From JAGNKE01 sp965230245 (GTDB lineage: Bacteria; Pseudomonadota; Alphaproteobacteria; Micavibrionales; Micavibrionaceae), in contig OZ246000.1 in assembly GCA_965230245.1 (NCBI GenBank), positions 868,001 to 932,000 of the forward strand: a DNA stretch of 64,000 nt, in the 5' to 3' direction. Position numbers and translations under genes: made by a program. Numbering within the stretch: position 1 is the stretch's first letter; each line of letters starts with the position of its first letter. Shown piece after piece: positions 53,344 through 60,671 of the stretch. Under the pieces are notes generated by a model. It was not told the origin of the DNA. It made no database searches and saw only the letters and a program-made list of their open reading frames with translations.

Positions 53344-54114
53344 TTAAAGAGAGAAGCCTTCGCCGAGATAAACACGACGCACATCATCATTACCGACAAT
53401 GTCTTCAGGCGCTCCTTCCATAAGAACCCGCCCGTCATGCAGGATATAGGCACGGTCCACAATCCCTAGACAGTCGCGCACGTTGTGATCGGTGATCAAA
53501 ACACCGATCCCGCGATTCTTGAGCTGTGAAATCAGTTTGCGAATATCCCCGACCGCAATCGGATCAATACCGGCAAGCGGCTCATCAAGCAGAATGAAAT
53601 GCGGACGCGCAGCCAAAGCACGCGCAATTTCGACACGGCGGCGCTCACCACCGGAAAGCGCCATCGCAGGCGTGCGGCGCAAATGCTCGACCCCGAATTC
53701 GGCCAGCAAATCTTCAAGCAAAAGCTCCTTGTCCTCGGCGCTCAGATCCTGCGACTCAACGACCACACGCACGTTTTCTTCAACCGACAAGCCACGGAAA
53801 ATAGACGCTTCCTGCGGCAGGTAACCAACACCCAGACGCGCACGACGATACATTGGCAACTGGGCGATATCCTGCCCGTCCAGCATGATCGAACCGCCAT
53901 CGGCCTTAATCAAACCTGTAATGATATGAAAGCTCGTCGTCTTACCCGCACCATTCGGCCCCAGCAACGCTACAGCCTCACCACGCTCGATCGCAATACT
54001 CACATCCCGTAATACGGGACGCTTCTTATAGGATTTCGATAAATGCTCGGCGACCAACCCCTTGGGAACTGATTTTAACCGTGGCTTTCTTGATATACTC
54101 ATTCTGTTGTTCAT
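53344..54114 (-). CDS. lptB: LPS export ABC transporter ATP-binding protein
   Basis: A 256-residue ATPase of the LptBFG extractor that pulls lipopolysaccharide from the inner membrane. Walker A is LLGPNGAGKTT, the signature ALSGGERRRVEIARAL, Walker B ILLDEPLAG, and the switch His is in LITDHNVRD. About 15 basic residues precede the ABC core, a slight N-terminal extension. I prefer the ATG at 54114 over the TTG opening the frame. It lies between rpoN and lptA, as in most alphaproteobacteria and enterobacteria; lptF and lptG are not in this window. Confidence 0.95.
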   Translation of the reverse strand: MNNRMSISRKPRLKSVPKGLVAEHLSKSYKKRPVLRDVSIAIERGEAVALLGPNGAGKTTSFHIITGLIKADGGSIMLDGQDIAQLPMYRRARLGVGYLPQEASIFRGLSVEENVRVVVESQDLSAEDKELLLEDLLAEFGVEHLRRTPAMALSGGERRRVEIARALAARPHFILLDEPLAGIDPIAVGDIRKLISQLKNRGIGVLITDHNVRDCLGIVDRAYILHDGRVLMEGAPEDIVGNDDVRRVYLGEGFSL

Positions 54115-54255
54115 AATACCCAAATCGCTTGCTGAGCGCCAGTTCTATCGTAATTTAGAAAACAAATACAAGTTTTTAATCACGCACGGATTCGTAAATA
54201 CCATACGAAAAGTTTCAAAATCTGAAGTCATAAATCTATAGCACAGGAAATTACC

Positions 54256-55083
54256 TTATTCAGGCTTTTTCTCCGACCCCGGAACAAACACCGCGCGCAC
54301 ACGCCCGCTTCCTGTCTCCTCACCGGTCTCACTTGATCCTTCCGCTCCGAAAATCGAGCTGATATTGGTCTTTAAATCAACCTGCGCCGTCTTGCCCTCA
54401 ATCACATTCTCACCGCGTGTAATCTTGACCCCGCCGGTCATCTTGGCAATATCCGTATCGGCGGTATAAATCGCATAATCCCCCGTCAGAACCTCTTCCT
54501 GCGTCGTAATCACAACATTGCCCGTCGCATCCATCGTCTTCAAAACGCGCTTGCCTTCGGCATTTTCTTCAAACACGGCCGACATCTGGTCTGCCTTGAT
54601 CGTATCGTTTTCCCGCACGGCCACCGCATCACCGATCGCCTTCAACTTGCCCACAGCCACCAGATACTCAAAGCGCTCTTTAGCAGTGACCGTTTGATCA
54701 GGCGAAACAAGCTTCAGGTTTTTCCCCGTCATCACGGCAAGGCCTTTATCGATATTATAAACCGCACGGCTTCCGTAAGCCTTGCTGGTTGCAGATTCGA
54801 TAATTACATTTCCGGTACAGATAATTTCATAAATCTGCATACTGCCGCCCGCATCTTCACGATATTTCGCAATCAGAATACTCGCACGCAATGTCGTATC
54901 GCCCTGAGTCGCACGAACACGCTTGACCGCCTTAAAGAAATTATCATTGCGGTGCCACTCCAGACTTCCGTCCGCCGTAATCTCAAGAGGCTCACCTTTT
55001 TCAGGGTTAATTTGCGCGTTCGCATCAAGCGCTATGCCCATGAAAAAAAACAAAAAAGCCAATAAAAAAACCGCTCGTATCAT
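54256..55083 (-). CDS. lptA: LptA/OstA family LPS transport periplasmic protein
   Basis: A 275-residue periplasmic protein that forms the LPS bridge between LptC and LptD. The signal peptide is residues 1-24 (MIRAVFLLAFLFFFMGIALDANA). The repeating beta-strand pattern of the OstA-N jelly roll follows, with PLEITADGSLEWHR and TGNVVITTQEEVLTGDYAIYTAD segments. It is longer than E. coli LptA (185 residues) with an extended Glu/Gly/Ser-rich C-terminus. The ATG overlaps the lptC stop by four bases. Confidence 0.92.
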   Translation of the reverse strand: MIRAVFLLAFLFFFMGIALDANAQINPEKGEPLEITADGSLEWHRNDNFFKAVKRVRATQGDTTLRASILIAKYREDAGGSMQIYEIICTGNVIIESATSKAYGSRAVYNIDKGLAVMTGKNLKLVSPDQTVTAKERFEYLVAVGKLKAIGDAVAVRENDTIKADQMSAVFEENAEGKRVLKTMDATGNVVITTQEEVLTGDYAIYTADTDIAKMTGGVKITRGENVIEGKTAQVDLKTNISSIFGAEGSSETGEETGSGRVRAVFVPGSEKKPE

Positions 55084-55775
55084 AATCCGTCCATCCCCTT
55101 TTCAAGCACCAAAGTCGCCGGACCGGAAAAAATAATTTCCCCTGTCTTGCCATCGGCTTTCATCCCCTTAGCGGTAATATTCATCTCCGGCCCCGCACCG
55201 TAGACGTCAAGTTCCGACCAAGCCAAATTGTTATTCAGATCGACATGCGCTTCCTCAGTTTTCAGCGAATACCCGCCACTATGAAAAACATCGACGTCCC
55301 CTTTAAGAAAAAAACGCTCCGTATCCCGCCTGTAAGCCCCTGCAACCGAGCCGACACGCACGCTCTTGCCATCGCCCAGATCCATCACACCGACAGGCCG
55401 CTCCAGCATAATCAAATTTTCATTGATCTCACCCTGCACGGCACGAATGGCTGTAATCTTATACGGCCTGTTTTTACGATCGGCACTCTCGAACTGCGGA
55501 TTGGTAAATTCATTCTTTGAGATACGCGCATCCTGCTCCACCTCTTCTTTCGTCTGTTTAACGGGAATAATCCGCTCATCATTAATGCTTGGCCAGATAA
55601 ACAGAACAGCCATAATAAAAATCGCAACGGCAGGAAGGATCAAACGCATAGAGCGCACAAACTTGGTATAACTCTGACTGTATCCCGAAGACGAAACATC
55701 CTGACGGCTCAAACGCCTGAGCCTGTCTTCATTCATATCATCCACTGGATTTTGCGGGGCTGAATCGTTCATCAT
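55080..55775 (-). CDS. lptC: LPS export protein LptC
   Basis: A 231-residue bitopic inner-membrane protein that receives LPS from LptBFG and passes it to LptA. A single transmembrane helix at about residues 44-64 (SMRLILPAVAIFIMAVLFIWPS) is followed by the periplasmic OstA-like jelly roll. The basic cytosolic N-terminus of about 40 residues is typical of alphaproteobacterial LptC. Translation is coupled to lptA. Confidence 0.9.
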   Translation of the reverse strand: MMNDSAPQNPVDDMNEDRLRRLSRQDVSSSGYSQSYTKFVRSMRLILPAVAIFIMAVLFIWPSINDERIIPVKQTKEEVEQDARISKNEFTNPQFESADRKNRPYKITAIRAVQGEINENLIMLERPVGVMDLGDGKSVRVGSVAGAYRRDTERFFLKGDVDVFHSGGYSLKTEEAHVDLNNNLAWSELDVYGAGPEMNITAKGMKADGKTGEIIFSGPATLVLEKGMDGL

Positions 55776-55822
55776 CCTGTAAAGAGTGAGTTAAAAAAAG
55801 ATAGTCCGTAAGATACAATAGG

Positions 55823-56839
55823 TCAGGCAATACCGGCTTGCAAACAATCTTGCAAACGGATCAATCCCTTAAAGACCCCGTTTTCACGCACGATAAGAGA
55901 AGTAATGTACTGTTTCGGGTTCTTCGTCATAACATCCAGAGCTTCGACGGCCAGCGCATCTGTCTCGATGGATTTCGGATCTGCCGTCATAACCTCTGTA
56001 ACCGGCTTTTGAAGCAAATCCTTTGACATATGGCGCTTCAAGTCACCATCCGTGATAATCCCCTTCAAATCACCGCCCTCAACAACGAGGACCACCCCAA
56101 GATTCTTACCGCTTAATTCCAGTAACGCCGCATCCATTAAGCTATCCGGCTCCACTAACGGCAGAGCATCGCCGGAAACCATAAGCTCGGAAACCTTCAT
56201 CAGCTTCTGCCCCAGCTTTCCGCCCGGATGAAAGACTTTGTATTGCTCCGCCGTCAATCCCATGCGCTCCAGCAACGCCACCGCCAGCGCATCGCCATAG
56301 GCAATCATCATGGTCGTAGACGTCGTCGGCGCAAGCCCGTTCGGACATGCCTCGGGCATTTTTGGATAAATCAGCTGAATGTCTGAATATGTCGCAAGCG
56401 TACTCTCGGGATTACCCGTCATGGCAATCAGAGTAATATCGAAACGGCGTGTATAGTGTATCAGGTCCGTCAACTCAGCGTTTTCACCGGAATTCGAGAG
56501 CATCAACACAACATCCCTGTTGGTAATCATCCCCAGATCACCGTGACTGGCTTCCCCCGGATGCACAAAATATGCAGGCGTTCCCGTCGAGGCCAGCGTC
56601 GCCGCAATCTTGCGCGCCACATGCCCGCTCTTCCCGATCCCGGCAACAATCAAGCGCCCCGAACCGTGCTCGGCGGTTTTCATATCATGAACAGCATCAA
56701 TCGCTTTGGAAAAATGATCATCAACACTATCGGCAAGCTTCGAAAGCGCATCTGACTCGGCTTTCAGAACGCGCTTGGCATGTTGGATATCTTGTTTCGA
56801 ATTCTGGCTCAATGTTTTTTTAATGCTCGAAAATATCAT
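55823..56839 (-). CDS. kdsD: Arabinose-5-phosphate isomerase, KpsF/GutQ family
   Basis: A 338-residue enzyme that converts ribulose-5-phosphate to arabinose-5-phosphate for Kdo synthesis in LPS. The N-terminal SIS domain has GSGRLIVAGIGKSGHVARKIAATLASTGTPA and LSNSGENAEL, and two C-terminal CBS domains follow (about 205-335). The frame opens at 56935, but the extra 32 residues are unlike the family and lie inside rnd, so I prefer the ATG at 56839, which overlaps the rnd stop by 20 bases. Clustering with lptC-lptA-lptB fits a joint LPS role. Confidence 0.93.
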   Translation of the reverse strand: MIFSSIKKTLSQNSKQDIQHAKRVLKAESDALSKLADSVDDHFSKAIDAVHDMKTAEHGSGRLIVAGIGKSGHVARKIAATLASTGTPAYFVHPGEASHGDLGMITNRDVVLMLSNSGENAELTDLIHYTRRFDITLIAMTGNPESTLATYSDIQLIYPKMPEACPNGLAPTTSTTMMIAYGDALAVALLERMGLTAEQYKVFHPGGKLGQKLMKVSELMVSGDALPLVEPDSLMDAALLELSGKNLGVVLVVEGGDLKGIITDGDLKRHMSKDLLQKPVTEVMTADPKSIETDALAVEALDVMTKNPKQYITSLIVRENGVFKGLIRLQDCLQAGIA

Positions 56840-57437
56840 TTGGCCAGCCGCGCAAATCAAGCTCCGCACGCATCGGCAAAAACTCGAAACACGCCTCAGC
56901 CATACTCTTACGCCCCTCACGCTCAAGCATGGCATCCAGCCTGTCCTTTAGCTTATGAAGGTAATACACATCATTAGCGGCATAGCTCAACTGGTCACTT
57001 GTTAAGTCCTCAGCGCCCCAGTCGGAAGATTGCTGTTGCTTGCTGATCTCCACACCAATCAACTCACGGCAAAGATGACGTAGACTATGCGCATCCGTGT
57101 AAGTCCGCGCCAGTTTCGACGCAATCTTCGTACAATACACTGGTGTGCACATTACACCCAGATACTGCTTCATCACCGCGACGTCAAAACGTGCAAAATG
57201 GAAAAGCTTTTGAACTGACTGATCTTCCAACAAAGCACGTAAATTCGGCGCATCGTATTTTTGGCCTGAAAATTGAACCAGATGAGCCGTTCCGTCACCT
57301 GCCGAGAGTTGAACAAGGCACAAACGGTCACGTTCGGGCTTGAGGCCAAGCGTTTCGGTATCAATCGCAACTGAGGAGCCAAAATCAATGCCGTCAGGAA
57401 GGTCTTCTTTATGTAGAGTAATACTCAATTTGGACAC
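56820..57437 (-). CDS. rnd: Ribonuclease D-like 3'-5' exonuclease
   Basis: A 205-residue DEDD-family exonuclease: VAIDTETLGLKPERDRLCLVQL (first Asp and Glu), KLFHFARFDVAVM and the final YAANDVYYLHKL. It contains only the exonuclease domain; the HRDC domains of E. coli RNase D are absent, as in the short form common in alphaproteobacteria. The likely role is 3' trimming of structured RNA such as tRNA. The tRNA-Leu gene lies 48 bases upstream on the same strand. Confidence 0.92.
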   Translation of the reverse strand: MSKLSITLHKEDLPDGIDFGSSVAIDTETLGLKPERDRLCLVQLSAGDGTAHLVQFSGQKYDAPNLRALLEDQSVQKLFHFARFDVAVMKQYLGVMCTPVYCTKIASKLARTYTDAHSLRHLCRELIGVEISKQQQSSDWGAEDLTSDQLSYAANDVYYLHKLKDRLDAMLEREGRKSMAEACFEFLPMRAELDLRGWPNDIFEH

Positions 57438-57484
57438 CTGCGTATCGTATGGTGGTCTTTAATCTGCCGAGACAGACCTAAAAA

Positions 57485-57570
57485 TGGTGCCCAGAAGAGG
57501 ACTCGAACCTCCACGACCCAAAGGTCACTAGCACCTGAAGCTAGCGCGTCTACCATTCCGCCATCTGGGC
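57485..57570 (-). tRNA. tRNA-Leu (anticodon CAG)
   Basis: An 86-base class II tRNA with CCA encoded. The acceptor stem is GCCCAGA / TCTGGGC with discriminator A. The anticodon stem CTAGC/GCTAG encloses the loop TTCAGGT, giving CAG (reads CUG). The long variable arm GACC-TTTG-GGTC and the T arm GGAGG-TTCGAGT-CCTCT are complete. No integrase or flanking repeat suggests use as an attachment site. Confidence 0.95.
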
Positions 57571-57791
57571 ACTTATAAACTCGGGTTTTGAAAACCAAAG
57601 CGTGTATAATAGTATGATTTCTCTATCGCAGCCTTAATTAATTGTCAAACACAAAGCTTTCATCATTTATTTATACTTTGATGCTAACTGTTAATTGTTT
57701 CACAGGGATTTTCTGCGAAGATCATTAGAAAATTGCTTACCCTTCTGCGTTATGAGAGATTTAAAGAGATAATACGTCAAGGAATTTTATT

Positions 57792-58619
57792 ATGAAAATA
57801 CTTATCATTGACCGGGAAGGTATTACATCCCAGCTAATGAAATCCAGACTGGAACCGATCGGCCATCAAATAACCGAGGAAAGTTCAAAAAACAGTGCAC
57901 TGGAATTGCTGGACTCGCAGAATTTTGACATGATTTTTCTGGATCCGATGCCGCTGACAAGCGCACGTCCCGTTATCCTGAACATCCGCAGGGCGAGCGG
58001 AAACTATCCCTACATCATTCATATGGCGACCGAAGGCAACCAGATCGAAGCGATCCAGTCCGGAGGCAACGACTTCATCAACAAACCGATCGACCCTGAA
58101 AGCCTTGACCAGAAAGTCGATAATGCAAAACGCCTGACCGCACTCATCAAAAGAATCGGCAATGACGACGAAGACTTCCCGAGCGCAGGCGGCATCATCG
58201 CAAAATCCGCGTTCAACCAGCTCTTCCTCTCCGCGATCGATCGTGCGGATCGTTATGGCGAACGCACTTACATTGTATTTATCCGCGTCTCGAACTACGT
58301 CGATATCGCGGAAAAAGAAGGCCCTTACGCCGCCGAATACGCTGTCGCAAAACTTTCACAGTTCCTCGTACAGCTCAGACGTCAGTCGGATATCATTGCG
58401 CAGACAGAAAAATATGAATTCGCACTCCTGCTGCAGCGCCCGCTGTATGAAACGGAGCCGGAAGAAGCATCAAACCGTTTTGCCGAAGCCATCGCAGGGT
58501 TCAATGATTTCTTCACGTCCGGCGAAGTTGCACCTGAAATCAAGGTCACGCTCGTAGATCTGCCTGTTGGCTCTCAAATCATCGAGCACCACCTGACAAA
58601 AGAAAGCATCAGAGCATAA
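57792..58619 (+). CDS. Receiver domain fused to a degenerate GGDEF domain
   Basis: A 275-residue cytosolic protein. The N-terminal receiver has Asp7, the phospho-acceptor Asp51 (FLDPMP), Thr80 and Lys98 (NKPID), so phosphorylation looks possible. Residues 130-275 follow the GGDEF fold (FLSAIDRADRYGERTYIVFIRVSNY, AVAKLSQFLVQLRRQSD), but the active-site loop is TEKYEFALLL, where a cyclase would have R-x-GGDEF. It should neither make nor bind c-di-GMP in the classical way. It has its own 220-base upstream region and a terminator behind it. I infer a phosphorylation-dependent regulator acting through protein contacts; the partner kinase is unknown. Confidence 0.82.
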   Translation: MKILIIDREGITSQLMKSRLEPIGHQITEESSKNSALELLDSQNFDMIFLDPMPLTSARPVILNIRRASGNYPYIIHMATEGNQIEAIQSGGNDFINKPIDPESLDQKVDNAKRLTALIKRIGNDDEDFPSAGGIIAKSAFNQLFLSAIDRADRYGERTYIVFIRVSNYVDIAEKEGPYAAEYAVAKLSQFLVQLRRQSDIIAQTEKYEFALLLQRPLYETEPEEASNRFAEAIAGFNDFFTSGEVAPEIKVTLVDLPVGSQIIEHHLTKESIRA

Positions 58620-58698
58620 AAATAGGAATTAATTCTTGACACTTTAAAAAAATCTTGTCATTTTAGGCAAACAAACACCAGGAATCCGTTTTTTAAAC

Positions 58699-58725
58699 AA
58701 ACCGCCGCATCAGGCGGTTTTTCTT
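58699..58725 (+). terminator. Intrinsic terminator between the receiver gene and the phage-like gene
   Basis: The stem AACCGCC / GGCGGTT with loop GCATCA is followed by TTTTTCTTT. It most simply ends the receiver-protein transcript 80 bases after its stop. A TTGACA at 58636-58641 upstream of it could instead start a short terminated RNA. Confidence 0.75.
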
Positions 58726-58786
58726 TGGCCAAAACAACAAAAAACAAACACAACACCCAATATGCAACACCTTGAAAGGAAATCCC

Positions 58787-59122
58787 ATGCCGACAATCAT
58801 GCCCACCGATTCGAATGACAACGTCATCCCTGCCCTACGACTTAAACAAGGCGGCGCACACCAAATATCAGCAACCGCAAGCTCCGCACGCAACGCAGCC
58901 GCCTTTGACGCGCAAACGCGCATCGTCAGTATTTACGCAACCGTACCAGTATATGTAAATATCGGCGATTCATCCGTCACAGCAACCGCAAGCGATCATT
59001 ATTTCCCCGCCGGTCTCTATTATGACATCTCCATCGGCGGCGAGAAGACATCACAGTCACAATACATCGCGGTACTCGCCGCATCCGATGACGGCGACGT
59101 CTATATCTCTGAAAAAGAATAA
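58787..59122 (+). CDS. Hypothetical beta-rich protein, phage-like
   Basis: A 111-residue protein with an AAAGGA ribosome binding site seven bases before its ATG (a TTG five codons upstream is less likely). The sequence is beta-rich, Ala/Ser/Thr-rich and lacks Cys, with KQGGAHQISATASSARN, a central VSIYATVPVYVNIGDSSVTAT and a YFPAGLYYDISIGG loop. From memory it resembles small structural proteins of prophages and gene-transfer-agent-like loci, but no other phage gene is near. It is alone between a terminator and a structured element. Function unknown. Confidence 0.72.
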   Translation: MPTIMPTDSNDNVIPALRLKQGGAHQISATASSARNAAAFDAQTRIVSIYATVPVYVNIGDSSVTATASDHYFPAGLYYDISIGGEKTSQSQYIAVLAASDDGDVYISEKE

Positions 59123-59186
59123 AATTGTTGTTGCAGAAAAAACAAAAGATTTTGCTGTAAATTACGGTTCAAGAAAACTTAGCAAA

Positions 59187-59273
59187 ACTGTTTTTAGTCT
59201 GACTAGGCGGAATGAGCGAAGTGTACAGAACCGTACACGAGCGAAATTACAACAACGTCAGAATGAAAACAGT
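59187..59273. repeat. Structured inverted-repeat element (about 87 bases)
   Basis: Outer arms of 17 bases (59187-59203 and 59257-59273; 15 of 17 positions complementary plus one G-U) enclose an inner perfect hairpin GTGTAC-agaacc-GTACAC (59221-59238). The inner hairpin is flanked on both sides by the direct repeat GAGCGAA (59214-59220 and 59239-59245). There is no T tract, so it is not a standard terminator. It fills the gap between the phage-like gene and recR (convergent). Its layout suggests a dispersed palindromic element or a folded RNA; I see no second copy in this window. Confidence 0.65.
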
Positions 59274-59277
59274 AAAG

Positions 59278-59934
59278 CTAGGCGGCGCTGCGGGAATTGA
59301 GGGCAGTCACAATCGTCCCGTCATCAAGGTAATCAAGCTCTCCGCCGATCGGCACGCCATGCGCCAGACGTGTGAGTTTCACATCATATTTTGCAAGACG
59401 GTCTGCAATATAATGCGCGGTCGATTGGCCGTCGACCGTAGCGCTCAGTCCGAGAATAACCTCTTCAAAATGCTGCAAATTTGCACCATCTTGCTCAACA
59501 TTCGGTATAACGTCCGGCATTATATCACCGCCTTCTGCAACACGATCAATCAGACTTTCAATCCTTAAATCCGACGGCCCGATCCCATCCAATGCGGACA
59601 ACAAGCCGCCGAGCACGTGGTAATGCCCTTTGAAGGCACCTGTTCGCTCGATCGCCCAGACATCACTCACCTGCGCAACAACGCATAATTTGCTGCGGTC
59701 TCTTTTATGATCGCGGCAAATCCCGCACGGCGAAACCATATCCAGATTCCCGCAATGCTCGCAATCCTTGATCTCCTCCGCGGCCTGCTTCAAAGCCTGA
59801 GAAAGCGGCATCATCACTGCCCCGCGCTTATCGAGCATATGCAAAGCAATCCGGCGCGCCGAACGGTTACCGAGGCCCGGCAAACCAGAAAGAATTCGTA
59901 TTAAATGGTCTAATGGTCCGTCACTCATACTCAA
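59278..59934 (-). CDS. recR: Recombination mediator RecR
   Basis: A 218-residue DNA-binding ring protein that with RecO and RecF loads RecA on gapped DNA. The N-terminal helix-hairpin-helix GLPGLGNRSARRIALHML, the zinc finger CEHCGNLDMVSPCGIC and the Toprim domain (LCVVAQVSDVWAIERTGAFKGHYHVLGGLLSALDGIGP) are all present. Length is slightly above the usual 200. Its stop codon lies four bases from the structured element. Confidence 0.96.
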   Translation of the reverse strand: MSMSDGPLDHLIRILSGLPGLGNRSARRIALHMLDKRGAVMMPLSQALKQAAEEIKDCEHCGNLDMVSPCGICRDHKRDRSKLCVVAQVSDVWAIERTGAFKGHYHVLGGLLSALDGIGPSDLRIESLIDRVAEGGDIMPDVIPNVEQDGANLQHFEEVILGLSATVDGQSTAHYIADRLAKYDVKLTRLAHGVPIGGELDYLDDGTIVTALNSRSAA

Positions 59935-59940
59935 ACAAAA

Positions 59941-60588
59941 TCAGTCGTTATAACTCGGCTTGTAATCCTTTTCCTTTTTCCGCGGATCGGAATAATAGAA
60001 AAGCGACTTCTCAAGCTCGATTCCTTTTTTAAGATAAAACAGCTCAACCTCCGTTATACCGCCCTGCCCGTCGACGATACGCCACTTTTTCAAATCAAAA
60101 GGCTCTTCGGTAAAGGCAAAGACCAATGTTCCGGCCTCGGGATCTTCGGTCTGCACGACTTCAAGCTGCAAAAATCCGGCATCACGCCGCGTACTCGTGA
60201 CCGTCAGATCATCATGCAACGTAAAATCTTTACGCAGGAAAAAATCCGCAAGACTGGTCCCGATCGGCGCATTGGTCTGCTCTTCAAGCTCTCCGTCATA
60301 AAAATAGATGAACGCCCCGTCCGCGACAATAAAATCTTTGAGCGGCGGATCATATTCAAAACGCAACTTCCCCGGACGGCTCAGGTAAAACGTCCCGACC
60401 ATCTGGTTGCCGTTATGTGTCGTCTGCACAAACCGTGCACGCGCCGTTTTCAATTTCTGGAAATAGACTTCGGCCTTCTGGACATCGGCCTCATTCACTG
60501 TTTCCTCTTGCGCCAAAGCCGGAACCGCAACACAAAAAATGAGCAGGAAAAAGAGATAAAACTGAGAACGCATCATAAAGTTAGCCAT
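59941..60588 (-). CDS. lolA: Outer-membrane lipoprotein carrier protein LolA-like
   Basis: A periplasmic chaperone of about 215 residues that moves lipoproteins from LolCDE to the outer membrane. The signal peptide (FYLFFLLIFCVAVPALA) is followed by VYFQKLKTARARFVQTTHNGNQMVGTFYLSRPGKLRFEYDPP, characteristic of the family. I chose the ATG at 60588, just before the signal peptide (AGGG upstream); the frame opens 23 codons earlier. The gene lies 83 bases after ftsK and six before recR. Confidence 0.9.
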   Translation of the reverse strand: MANFMMRSQFYLFFLLIFCVAVPALAQEETVNEADVQKAEVYFQKLKTARARFVQTTHNGNQMVGTFYLSRPGKLRFEYDPPLKDFIVADGAFIYFYDGELEEQTNAPIGTSLADFFLRKDFTLHDDLTVTSTRRDAGFLQLEVVQTEDPEAGTLVFAFTEEPFDLKKWRIVDGQGGITEVELFYLKKGIELEKSLFYYSDPRKKEKDYKPSYND

Positions 60589-60671
60589 ATAACAAAAGCC
60601 CTGCGCTTGAAAGTTAAAAATAATCCACGAACCTTTATAATACGGCGGCGCAGACAAAATCCTGCGCTTAT

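Noticed and set aside
57600..57650. Promoter of tRNA-Leu (TTGACA on the minus strand at 57643-57648)
   Set aside because: The -35 is perfect but the best -10 at the right spacing is TAGAGA and the better TATTAT-like box is too far away, so I did not list it as a feature.
57485..57791. tRNA-Leu as an integration site of a mobile element
   Set aside because: No integrase, no repeated 3' tRNA end and no cargo-like gene cluster is present on either side.
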